DNA of 11,421 nucleotides from CAZNVB01 sp964651495 (GCA_964651495.1 CAZYWP010000101.1:1-11421); one strand, 5' to 3'; positions 1 to 6,310 are shown, numbered from the stretch's first letter. Notes: a model not told the origin generated them from the letters alone. Translations and numbers: made by a program.

Positions 1-1182
1 AAGGAGCGGCATCCGCTGGCCAAAAAAGGGGACCGCGGCCGCCTCCTTATCTCCGGTGACGAGGCTATTGCCTTCGGCGCCCTGGCGGCCGGCTGCCGTT
101 TTTTTCCTGCCTATCCCATCTGCCCCGCCTCGGAGATCTTCCAGTGGCTTGCTCACTATATCCCGGATTTCAACGGCGTCGTCGTCCAGACCGAGGACGA
201 GCTGGCCGCTCTCAACATGGCCCTGGGCGCCTCTTTCGCCGGCGCCAGGGCGATGACGGCGACGAGCGGGCCGGGCGCGTCCTTGATGATGGAAGCCTTC
301 AGCCTGGCGGGGATGGCGGAGATCCCGGTTGTCATCGCCCATGTCCAGCGCCTGGGGCCGGCGACCGGAATCCCCACCAAGACCCAGCAGGGTGACCTGC
401 TCCAGTGGATCTTCGGGTCGCACGGCGAATTCCCCCGCATCGTCCTTTCGCCGGGAACCGTCGGCGAATGCTTTGACCTGACCGTCCGGGCTTTTAACCT
501 GGCCGAAAAATACCAGTGCCCGGTGATCCTGCTGACTGAGCTCGACATGGGCCAGAATTTCCGGACGACCAAGGAGTTCGACCTCGGCCGCGTGGAGATC
601 GAGCGGGGCAAGCTCCTCAGCCGCGAGGCGCTCCTTGAGATGGCGGACTATAAACGGTACGAGATTACGGCCGACGGGATTTCGCCCCGCGCGCTCCCGT
701 CTTTCCAGAACGGCATCCACCTCGTGGAGAGCCTGGAGCACGACGAAAAGGGTTACCGGGACGAAGATGACTCCAACCGGATGCGGATGATGGAAAAACG
801 GATGCGCAAGCTCGAACGGGCCCGGCCTGACCTTGCGCCGCCGAGACTGTGGGGCGACCGGGAGGCCCAGATCGCTTTCCTCGGGTTCGGCTCGACGCTG
901 GGCGCCGTCCTTGAAGCGATGGACAGGCTCCGGGAAAAAAATGTGAACGCCAAGTTTCTCCAGCTCCGTACGCTCTGGCCCTTCCCGGCAGAGGCCGTCA
1001 AGAAGTTCCTCAGCGGCGCCGGGCATGTTTTCGTGGTGGAGAACAACTACTCCGCCCAGCTCGTGACCTTGATTAAGAGTCAGGTGAATTCCTGCCAGGA
1101 AATGAAGAGCATCCTCAACTACTCGACGCGCAACTTCACTCCCAAGGAAATCGTCGAACCGGTCATGAGGGCCATCCGATGA
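1..1182 (+). CDS. korA: 2-oxoacid:ferredoxin oxidoreductase alpha subunit, 5' truncated by window edge
   Basis: Catalytic alpha subunit of a ferredoxin-linked 2-oxoacid oxidoreductase, a cytoplasmic enzyme that oxidatively decarboxylates a 2-oxoacid to acyl-CoA and reduces ferredoxin. The frame is open from base 1, so the true start lies upstream; about 393 codons are visible. Family signatures are ISGDEAIAFGALAAG, a YPICPASEI segment (family form YPITPSSEI), TSGPGASLMMEA, AEIPVVIAHVQRLGPATG, PTKTQQGDLLQ and LTELDMGQN, followed by the transketolase C-terminal-like domain ending near EPVMRAIR. Residues before ISGDEA do not look like a natural N-terminus, so an N-terminal gamma-domain fusion, common in this family, is possible but unseen. 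Its stop overlaps the beta-subunit start by ATGA (1179-1182), implying translational coupling. The substrate (pyruvate, 2-oxoglutarate or another 2-oxoacid) cannot be read from sequence. Odd point: the conserved Thr of YPITP is Cys (codon 121-123). Confidence 0.93.
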   Translation, partial: KERHPLAKKGDRGRLLISGDEAIAFGALAAGCRFFPAYPICPASEIFQWLAHYIPDFNGVVVQTEDELAALNMALGASFAGARAMTATSGPGASLMMEAFSLAGMAEIPVVIAHVQRLGPATGIPTKTQQGDLLQWIFGSHGEFPRIVLSPGTVGECFDLTVRAFNLAEKYQCPVILLTELDMGQNFRTTKEFDLGRVEIERGKLLSREALLEMADYKRYEITADGISPRALPSFQNGIHLVESLEHDEKGYRDEDDSNRMRMMEKRMRKLERARPDLAPPRLWGDREAQIAFLGFGSTLGAVLEAMDRLREKNVNAKFLQLRTLWPFPAEAVKKFLSGAGHVFVVENNYSAQLVTLIKSQVNSCQEMKSILNYSTRNFTPKEIVEPVMRAIR

Positions 1183-2039
1183 AGACCAAAGCTGCTTTTC
1201 ACCGCGCCTTGCCCACCTGGTGCCGAGGCTGCGGCCTGTTCGGCCTCTTCGACGCGCTCAAAAGAGCCGCTGCGGCGCTCGACCTCGAGCCCGAAAACCT
1301 GGCCGTCGTTACCGGGATTGGCTGCCACGGCCGGATGAACAACTACTTCTTCGGCTACGGTTTTCACGGGCTGCATGGCCGGGCCTTGCCCGTGGCGGCG
1401 GGAGTCAAGCTGGCCAACCCGGGCTTGCAGGTGCTGGCCGTGAGCGGGGACGGCGATGCCTATTCGATCGGACTCGGCCACTTCATCCACACGCTGCGCA
1501 AGAACGTCAACCTGACCTATCTCGTCGCCAACAACCGCATTTATGCCCTCACCCAGGGCCAGGCCTCGCCGACCACGGATTTCGGCATGGTGACGCTCTC
1601 GACCCCGTTCGGGTCGAAGGATTTCCCGGTCGAGGGCCCGGCGCTCGCCCTGGCCGCCGGCGGGACCTTCATCGCCCGCGGATTTTCCGGCAATGTGGCC
1701 GGGCTGGCCGGGCTGATCGAGAAGGGGATGAGGCACGATGGGTTTGCCCTGATCGATGTCCTCAGCCCGTGTGTCACCTATAACAAGGTCAATTCTTATG
1801 AATGGTACAAGAGCCATGTCTTCCAGGTCGAGAATGAGCCGGGCTACAATCCCAAGGACAAGTCCGGCGCCTGGCAGGCCCTTCATCATCCGGAGAAAAT
1901 CGCGGTGGGCCTGCTCTACACCGAGGAGAAGCCGTCCTTCGACCGCCTCATCCTCCCGGAATTCGAAAAGCCCATCGCCCTGGCGGAATTGACGGTCGAT
2001 AGACCCAAGCTTCAGAAAATCATGGAAAAATTCCGTTGA
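1179..2039 (+). CDS. korB: 2-oxoacid:ferredoxin oxidoreductase beta subunit (TPP and Fe4S4 binding)
   Basis: Beta subunit, 286 aa, which binds thiamine pyrophosphate and one Fe4S4 cluster and pairs with the alpha subunit encoded just upstream. The TPP motif is GDGDAYSIG (residues 90-98) with the NN pair at 118-119. Four cysteines expected for the cluster are visible: C15 and C18 (WCRGCG), C49 (GIGCHGR) and C198 (LSPCVTYN). Length is typical of the two-subunit or gamma-alpha/beta type. The start overlaps the alpha stop, and GAGGG at 1167-1171 gives a 7-nt spacing to the ATG. The usual WCPGCG is WCRGCG here; the cysteines are intact, so activity is still expected. Substrate is unassigned. The gap to the next gene is 40 nt, so transcription may continue into the Fe-S genes. 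Confidence 0.94.
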   Translation: MKTKAAFHRALPTWCRGCGLFGLFDALKRAAAALDLEPENLAVVTGIGCHGRMNNYFFGYGFHGLHGRALPVAAGVKLANPGLQVLAVSGDGDAYSIGLGHFIHTLRKNVNLTYLVANNRIYALTQGQASPTTDFGMVTLSTPFGSKDFPVEGPALALAAGGTFIARGFSGNVAGLAGLIEKGMRHDGFALIDVLSPCVTYNKVNSYEWYKSHVFQVENEPGYNPKDKSGAWQALHHPEKIAVGLLYTEEKPSFDRLILPEFEKPIALAELTVDRPKLQKIMEKFR

Positions 2040-2067
2040 GATCGCTATATTGATACATCATCCCAAT

Positions 2068-2073
2068 AAGGAG
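2068..2073 (+). promoter_or_regulatory. Shine-Dalgarno AAGGAG that decides the nfu start
   Basis: AAGGAG lies 6 nt before the ATG at 2080. It supports that ATG over a possible TTG at 2050 in the same frame, which would add ten residues not seen in the family. Confidence 0.8.
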
Positions 2074-2079
2074 TCTGAA

Positions 2080-2307
2080 ATGAAAGAGAAAGTCGAAGCA
2101 GCCCTGAATAAAGTCCGTCCGGCCCTGATGGCCGACGGCGGAAACGTGGAGCTCGTCGACGTTGCGGACGGCGTCGTCAAGGTCCGGCTGACCGGCGCCT
2201 GCGGCGGCTGCCCGATGTCCCAGATGACCCTGAAAATGGGGATCGAACGTCTGCTCAAGAAGGAAGTCCCGGAGATCAAAGAGGTCATCGCAGTCGGAAA
2301 GGCATGA
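2080..2307 (+). CDS. nfu: Nfu/NifU C-terminal-domain Fe-S carrier
   Basis: Small 75-aa protein consisting only of the Nfu domain (the NifU C-terminal domain). Such proteins hold an Fe4S4 cluster at a dimer interface and pass it to client proteins. The diagnostic motif is TGACGGCPMSQMTLKMGIE, with ligands C41 and C44. The N-terminal helix (VEAALNKVRPALMADGGNVELV) is typical and there is no extra domain. The ATG at 2080 is chosen for its AAGGAG at 6-nt spacing. Its TGA overlaps the ATG of the IscS-like gene (2304-2307), so the two are probably translated in a coupled way. With the IscS-like and IscU genes next to it, it is likely the transfer step of the same assembly line. Confidence 0.93.
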   Translation: MKEKVEAALNKVRPALMADGGNVELVDVADGVVKVRLTGACGGCPMSQMTLKMGIERLLKKEVPEIKEVIAVGKA

Positions 2308-3485
2308 GAAGAGTCTATCTCGACCATATTGCCGCCACGCCCCTGGACCCGCTGGTTCGGGAGGCGATGTTGCCCTATCTTGGAGAGAGGTTTGGCAACC
2401 CGCAGAGCCTTCATTCCCTCGGCCAGGAGGCCCTTCAAGCAGTGGAGGAAGCCCGGACCCGGGTGGCCGGCCTGATCGGCGGGGCCGAGAGCGAGGTGTT
2501 CTTCACCTCCTCCGGGTCGGAGGCGAATAATTTCGCGGTCAAAGGGATGGCTTTGGCCCGCCGGGATAAAGGGAATCACCTTATCCTTTCGGCGATCGAA
2601 CATCAATCCGTCCTACACTCAGCCAAAAGCCTGGAGAAGCAAGGCTTCTCTACGACGCTCCTGCCTGTGGATAAGTATGGGCTGGTCGATCCCGGTGATG
2701 TCAAGCGGGCGGTCAGGAAAGAGACCGTTCTCGTCTCCGTCATCCTGGCGTCGAGCGAAGTGGGGACGATTGAACCGCTGGCCGAGGTCGCGGAGGTCTG
2801 CCGGGCGGAGGGAGTCCCCCTGCACACCGATGCGGTGGCTGCGGCCGGCAGCATCCCGCTGGATGTGGCCGCCCTGGGTGTGGACGCGCTCAGCCTGGCG
2901 GCCGACCAGTTTTACGGTCCCAAGGGAAGCGCTGCGCTTTTCCTCAAAAAAGGGACACGGGTCCTGCCTCTGATCGACGGCGGCATCCAGGAAGACGGGC
3001 GCCGAGCCGGCACGGAGAATGTCGCCGGGATCGTCGGGTTGGGCCGGGCGGCCGAGATCGCCGGGGAAAAACTGGCCGAACGCAGCCAGAGAATGAAAAG
3101 CCTGAGGGAACGGCTGATCGAGCATCTTCCTCAGAAGGTGGAACGGCTGTTCCTGACCGGTCACCGGGAGAACCGCCTGCCCCACCACGCCAGCTTCTGC
3201 GTCGAGTTCATTGAGGGCGAGGCCATGCTGCTAAATTTGGACATGAAGGGGATCGCGGTCTCGAGCGGCTCAGCCTGCACCTCGCGGGCGCTCAAAGCAT
3301 CGCATGTCCTTCTGGCCATGGGGATCGACCACGCCCTGGCCCAGGGGTCGCTCGTCTTCAGCCTGATCGAGGATACGACGGCCGAGGACATCGATTATCT
3401 CGTGGAGGTGTTTCCCCCCATCATCGAGAGGCTGAGGAAGATGTCACCCCTGTACACGAAATTCCTGGAGGAGAGCCAGAAATGA
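2304..3485 (+). CDS. iscS: NifS/IscS-fold protein lacking the PLP lysine (atypical cysteine desulfurase homologue)
   Basis: Class V aminotransferase-fold protein, 393 aa, full family length. IscS/NifS enzymes normally use PLP to take sulfur from cysteine and hold it as a persulfide for IscU. Retained features: TSSGSEANN (68-76), the EH pair with H100, HTDAV with D176, the FYGPKG loop, GRRAGTENV, and the persulfide loop SSGSACTS with C325. Altered features: the HK dipeptide that carries the PLP lysine is DQ (D201, Q202); the preceding phosphate-binding Ser is A199; the NNE motif is SSE (S150-S151); the Gln of HTDAVQ is A179; and the substrate-carboxylate Arg of SIRFSLG is V351. The frame is intact with normal codon use, so this is not an obvious pseudogene. 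It overlaps nfu and iscU by ATGA at either end. I infer a role as persulfide acceptor, scaffold partner or non-PLP sulfur handler; classical desulfurase activity is doubtful. From memory, an Archaeoglobus fulgidus IscS also lacks this lysine. Confidence 0.9.
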   Translation: MRRVYLDHIAATPLDPLVREAMLPYLGERFGNPQSLHSLGQEALQAVEEARTRVAGLIGGAESEVFFTSSGSEANNFAVKGMALARRDKGNHLILSAIEHQSVLHSAKSLEKQGFSTTLLPVDKYGLVDPGDVKRAVRKETVLVSVILASSEVGTIEPLAEVAEVCRAEGVPLHTDAVAAAGSIPLDVAALGVDALSLAADQFYGPKGSAALFLKKGTRVLPLIDGGIQEDGRRAGTENVAGIVGLGRAAEIAGEKLAERSQRMKSLRERLIEHLPQKVERLFLTGHRENRLPHHASFCVEFIEGEAMLLNLDMKGIAVSSGSACTSRALKASHVLLAMGIDHALAQGSLVFSLIEDTTAEDIDYLVEVFPPIIERLRKMSPLYTKFLEESQK

Positions 3486-4051
3486 TTTACAGCGACAAGG
3501 TCATGGACCATTTTCAGAACCCGCGCAATGTCGGGGTGCTCAAGGACGCCGACGGCGTCGGGCAGGTCGGGAACCCGGTCTGCGGCGACATGATGACCTT
3601 TTACATCAAGGTCGAAGACGACAAGCTGAAGGACATTAAGTTTCAGACGTTCGGCTGCGGGGCCGCCATCGCCGTCTCCAGCATGGTCAGCGAGATGGCT
3701 GTGGGCAAGACCCTGGAAGAGGCGATGAAGATCACCAACTCCACCGTCGCCGAGGAGTTGGGAGGACTGCCCAAGAACAAACTCCACTGCTCGAACTTAG
3801 GGGCCGATGCCCTCCACGCCGCCATCGCCGACTTTAAGAAAAAGCAGGCGGCGGCGAGAGGAGAACAGGTGGAGGGAACCGCCGGGGAGAAAAAATGTTA
3901 CTGTCCTTACTGTGAAGGTCCGATCGAAGGAGCGGAGGATTTCTGCGAGCATTGCCAAGTGGAATTCGAGGAGTGCCCGCACTGCGGAAACCTGGCCAAG
4001 AAGGGCGCGGACTCGTGCCCGAGCTGCGGGGCCGGACTCGAGCGGCATTGA
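3482..4051 (+). CDS. iscU: IscU/NifU-type Fe-S scaffold with C-terminal double zinc ribbon
   Basis: Scaffold on which Fe-S clusters are built; 189 aa. Residues 1 to about 122 are a complete IscU domain: NPVCGD (C34, D36), FGCGAAIA (C59) and KLHCS (H102, C103), giving the three conserved cysteines and the Asp that aids cluster release. After a short linker rich in Ala, Gly and Glu (about 122-138), the tail carries nine cysteines. Eight form two treble-clef/zinc-ribbon pairs: C141/C144 with C155/C158, and C165/C168 with C179/C182; C139 is extra. A plain IscU is about 120-150 aa, so the tail is an addition. The start overlaps the IscS-like stop (ATGA, 3482-3485), with GGAGGAG at 3467-3473 as ribosome site. 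The tail could bind zinc, act in partner recognition or hold another metal centre; its role is unknown. Confidence 0.94.
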   Translation: MIYSDKVMDHFQNPRNVGVLKDADGVGQVGNPVCGDMMTFYIKVEDDKLKDIKFQTFGCGAAIAVSSMVSEMAVGKTLEEAMKITNSTVAEELGGLPKNKLHCSNLGADALHAAIADFKKKQAAARGEQVEGTAGEKKCYCPYCEGPIEGAEDFCEHCQVEFEECPHCGNLAKKGADSCPSCGAGLERH

Positions 4052-4092
4052 GACCGGTTGTCCTTGATTCTGCTTCGAAGAAGAGGTAAGGG

Positions 4093-4154
4093 GTGAAGGC
4101 CGACGCCACGCTCGATTGCTTCGGGCTTCTCTGCCCGATGCCCATCATCCAGAC
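4093..4154 (+). CDS. tusA: TusA/SirA-like sulfur carrier, 3' end lost in assembly gap
   Basis: Only the first 20-21 residues are present before the run of N. They match the start of TusA-family proteins: a short strand, then LDCFGLLCPMPIIQ. C14 in LCPMP is the cysteine that carries persulfide sulfur in this family; C9 is an additional one. The GTG start is supported by GAGGT at 4083-4087, 5 nt upstream. A full TusA is roughly 75-80 aa, so about 55-60 residues are missing. It follows iscU by 41 nt. In known systems TusA receives sulfur from IscS, which makes its place beside a lysine-less IscS homologue notable. The exact subfamily cannot be fixed from this fragment. Confidence 0.75.
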
Positions 4155-4254
4155 NNNNNNNNNNNNNNNNNNNNNNNNNNNNNNNNNNNNNNNNNNNNNN
4201 NNNNNNNNNNNNNNNNNNNNNNNNNNNNNNNNNNNNNNNNNNNNNNNNNNNNNN
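4155..4254. other. Assembly gap of exactly 100 N
   Basis: One hundred consecutive N. The TusA-like fragment to its left and NadA to its right together lack an estimated 75-85 residues or more, i.e. at least about 235 nt. The number 100 therefore looks like a scaffold placeholder, not a measured length. The reading frame that appears to run through the N is accidental. Confidence 0.97.
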
Positions 4255-5100
4255 ATCCTGGCCCACAATTACCAGATCGGCGAAGTCCAGGACATTGCCG
4301 ATTACACCGGTGATTCCCTGGGCTTAAGCCAGGAAGCCGCCCGGATCGACGCCGAGGTCATCGTTTTCTGCGGCGTCCACTTCATGGCCGAGACGGCGGC
4401 CATCCTCTCTCCTCAGAAAACCGTCCTCCTTCCCGACCTCCACGCCGGCTGCCCGATGGCCGATATGATCTCCGCCGAAGAGCTGCGAGATTGGAAGACG
4501 AGATACCCGGGACGGAAGGTCGTCTGTTATATCAACACCACGGCCGAGGTCAAGGCGGAGTCCGATGTCTGCTGCACTTCCTCGAATGCCATTGCGGTGG
4601 TGGATTCTCTTCCCGATAACGAAATCCTTTTTGTCCCTGATAAAAATCTGGCCGCCTACGTCGCCCGGCGAACCAAGAAAAAAATCATCGCCTGGGACGG
4701 CTACTGCTATGTTCACAACCGCATCCTGGCCTCCGACGTGCTGGCCAAGAAGAGGATATATCCTCGGGCCGAGGTCTGGGTCCATCCCGAATGCCGGCCC
4801 GAAGTCATCGACCTGGCGGACAGGGTGATATCGACGGGTTTCATGGTCAAAGCGGCGCGAGAGACGACGGCCGGGCAGGTCATCATCGGAACGGAGGCCG
4901 GAATTCTCCACCGTCTGAAAAAGGAGAATCCGCAGACCGCCTTTTATCCGGTCAAGGATGCGGCCTTCTGCTCCAACATGAAGAAAATCAACCTCCGGAA
5001 AGTCTGGAAGGCCCTGGAGGAAATGAAATTCAAGATCGAGGTTCCCCCCGAAATCGCTCAACGGGCCAGAGGAGCCATCCAAAGAATGATCACGATCTAG
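4255..5100 (+). CDS. nadA: Quinolinate synthase NadA, 5' end lost in assembly gap
   Basis: Quinolinate synthase makes quinolinate from iminoaspartate and dihydroxyacetone phosphate in de novo NAD synthesis, using an Fe4S4 cluster. The visible 281 residues begin with ILAHNYQ, normally some 20-25 residues into the protein, so little is missing. Family motifs in order: GDSLGLS, VIVFCGVHFMAE, LLPDLHAGCPMAD, YINTTAEVKAESDVCCTSSNA, WDGYCYVHNRI, VHPEC, GTEAGILHRL and FCSNMKKI. The three cluster cysteines are the ones at 4450-4452 (AGCPMAD), 4573-4575 (second Cys of CCTSSN) and 4969-4971 (FCSNM). A cluster-dependent enzyme directly behind Fe-S assembly genes is a likely client. The stop at 5098-5100 touches the ribosome site of rubrerythrin, suggesting cotranscription. 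Confidence 0.95.
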   Translation: MLAHNYQIGEVQDIADYTGDSLGLSQEAARIDAEVIVFCGVHFMAETAAILSPQKTVLLPDLHAGCPMADMISAEELRDWKTRYPGRKVVCYINTTAEVKAESDVCCTSSNAIAVVDSLPDNEILFVPDKNLAAYVARRTKKKIIAWDGYCYVHNRILASDVLAKKRIYPRAEVWVHPECRPEVIDLADRVISTGFMVKAARETTAGQVIIGTEAGILHRLKKENPQTAFYPVKDAAFCSNMKKINLRKVWKALEEMKFKIEVPPEIAQRARGAIQRMITI

Positions 5101-5109
5101 GAGGTCGAG

Positions 5110-5613
5110 ATGAGGAAGATGACGGAAGAAAACGTCAAGGGCGCCTTTGCCGGAGAGAGCCAGGCTCACATGAAGTACATGGCTTTTGGCGAAGCCGCCG
5201 AGAAAGAGAAGCTGGCCAACGTCGCCCGGCTCTTCCGGGCTGCCAGCTTCTCGGAGCAGGTTCACGCCACCAACCACCTGCGTGTCCTGAACGGGATCGG
5301 CAAATCCGGCGATAATCTCAAGGCGGCCGCGGAAGGAGAAAACTTCGAAATCATCGAGATGTACCCCGCCTACGTCAAGGTGGCGGAAGACCAGGGGGAG
5401 AAGAAGGCCGTGACGTTCTTCAACTATGCCCTGGCGGCTGAAAAGGTCCATGCCGGGCTCTATAAAAGGGCCAAGGAGTCCGTCGACAAAGGGCAGGACC
5501 TGGGCTATTTCCCCATCCAGGTCTGCGGAGTCTGCGGCTTCACCGTGGAAGGCGACGCTCCGGACAAATGCCCCGTCTGCGGATCGCCGAAAGAGAAATT
5601 CGTCAAGTTTTAG
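5110..5613 (+). CDS. rbr: Rubrerythrin
   Basis: Rubrerythrin, 167 aa, a cytoplasmic non-haem iron peroxidase that removes hydrogen peroxide in anaerobes using electrons from rubredoxin-type carriers. Residues 1 to about 130 form the four-helix ferritin-like domain with diiron ligand candidates E16 (GESQAHMKY), E49 and H52 (FSEQVHA), E80 or E83, E93 or E97, and E111/H114 (AAEKVHAG). Residues 137-167 form the rubredoxin-like domain with C139, C142, C154 and C157 in CGVCG and CPVCG. Order and length match the small C-terminal-rubredoxin type. AGGAGGT at 5099-5105 overlaps the nadA stop and sets the ATG at 5110. Placed after Fe-S genes, it probably protects oxygen-sensitive clusters. Confidence 0.96.
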   Translation: MRKMTEENVKGAFAGESQAHMKYMAFGEAAEKEKLANVARLFRAASFSEQVHATNHLRVLNGIGKSGDNLKAAAEGENFEIIEMYPAYVKVAEDQGEKKAVTFFNYALAAEKVHAGLYKRAKESVDKGQDLGYFPIQVCGVCGFTVEGDAPDKCPVCGSPKEKFVKF

Positions 5614-5638
5614 GGAGCCGGAAGGAAGGAAAATGAGT

Positions 5639-5662
5639 CGCCCGTCCCATTCGGGCCGGGCG
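5639..5662 (+). repeat. GC hairpin between rubrerythrin and ferritin-like gene
   Basis: CGCCCG (5639-5644) pairs perfectly with CGGGCG (5657-5662) around a 12-nt loop. An alternative pairing of GCCCG (5640-5644) with CGGGC (5652-5656) uses the same left arm. There is no T tract after it, and the ribosome site of the next gene begins 5 nt later. It may tune processing or translation, not terminate. It also lies inside a possible 18-codon reading frame (5633-5689) preceded by GGAAGGAAGG; I do not call that a gene. Confidence 0.45.
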
Positions 5663-5679
5663 TCGGAAGGAGGAATGCA

Positions 5680-6189
5680 GTGGTCTTAGACTCCAAGTTT
5701 CGCCCTTATGAGGTCCTGGCCGTGGCGGTCCGATCGGAGATTGAGGCGGCGAATTTCTACGCCGGGCTCCTTGGGAAAGTCAAGAATATCGTCCTGCAGC
5801 AGAAATTGAAGTTTCTCGTGCTGGAGGAAAAAAAGCACCGCCGCATCCTGGAGAGGCTTCACGCCCAACGCTTTCCCGGAGTCGAATTGAAGGTTCCCGA
5901 CAAGGTCGTCCGGCCGAGGCCGTCGGCGCGGGTGGACGAAGAAAGTTCCATCCTGGATTTGTTTAAGGCGGCCCTGGAAGCCGAGAATTACGCTGAGAAA
6001 TATTATAAAGAATCCCAACAGGTGGTCGAGGACCCGGGAAGCCGGAAGATCCTGGAATACTTGAGCCGCGTCGAACGAAGCCACTATTTTCTGATCAAGT
6101 CGGAAATCGACCTTCTCAGCCGGTTCCCGGATTATTACGAGGTCGAGGACTTCCACCTCGGGCAGGACCTCTTCCACGTCGGACCTTGA
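5680..6189 (+). CDS. Ferritin-like (rubrerythrin-related) diiron-domain protein
   Basis: Protein of 169 aa resembling the rubrerythrin-like ferritin domain without a rubredoxin tail. Two helix pairs carry the expected ligands: E20/E22 (RSEIEAANFY) and E50/H53 (LEEKKHRRI) in the first half, E100/E102 (ALEAENYAEKYY) and E132/H135 (VERSHYF) in the second, separated by a Pro/Arg-rich linker (about residues 69-90). This two-fold ExxH pattern supports a diiron site. The GTG start at 5680 is set by AAGGAGG (5667-5673) at 6-nt spacing; an ATG at 5675 is out of frame. It lies 66 nt behind rubrerythrin and is probably in the same transcript. Likely roles are iron handling or peroxide/oxygen defence; no exact substrate can be given. 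Confidence 0.85.
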   Translation: MVLDSKFRPYEVLAVAVRSEIEAANFYAGLLGKVKNIVLQQKLKFLVLEEKKHRRILERLHAQRFPGVELKVPDKVVRPRPSARVDEESSILDLFKAALEAENYAEKYYKESQQVVEDPGSRKILEYLSRVERSHYFLIKSEIDLLSRFPDYYEVEDFHLGQDLFHVGP

Positions 6190-6242
6190 CCGTTGACGGG
6201 TGGCGAATATGCCCCGGGGCTTGCCACGGGGAGCCGCTAGTC

Positions 6243-6266
6243 GGGGGGGAGGGGGAGCCGAGGGGG
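6243..6266 (+). other. Potential G-quadruplex tract
   Basis: Runs of 7 G (6243-6249), 5 G (6251-6255) and 5 G (6262-6266) are separated by A and AGCCGA. The 7-G run can supply two G3 blocks, so the pattern satisfies four runs of at least three G with loops of 1-7 nt. The last run is also the left arm of the adjacent hairpin, so the two structures compete. Confidence 0.45.
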
Positions 6267-6279
6267 TATGACCCCTCGG
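6258..6279 (+). terminator. Perfect 8-bp GC hairpin, possible terminator without U tract
   Basis: CCGAGGGG (6258-6265) and CCCCTCGG (6272-6279) are exact complements around a 6-nt loop, with a possible extra G-U pair outside. Its place 69 nt behind the ferritin-like stop suits a transcript end, but no T run follows, so intrinsic termination is uncertain. It could instead be a processing or repeat element. Confidence 0.4.
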
Positions 6280-6310
6280 TCGCAGGGCGCTGGTCCATGC
6301 CCCGCCCGGA

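Noticed and set aside
1119..1889. Minus-strand frame of 256 codons
   Set aside because: Antisense to the oxidoreductase genes; no motifs seen.
2046..2051. TATATT before nfu as an internal -10 box
   Set aside because: No -35-like sequence at suitable spacing (2023-2028 is TGGAAA). Read-through from the oxidoreductase genes is as likely.
4324..5451. Long open frame on the minus strand (375 codons)
   Set aside because: It runs antisense across nadA and rubrerythrin, whose motifs are unmistakable, and its translation has no recognisable domain. Long antisense frames are common in GC-rich genes.
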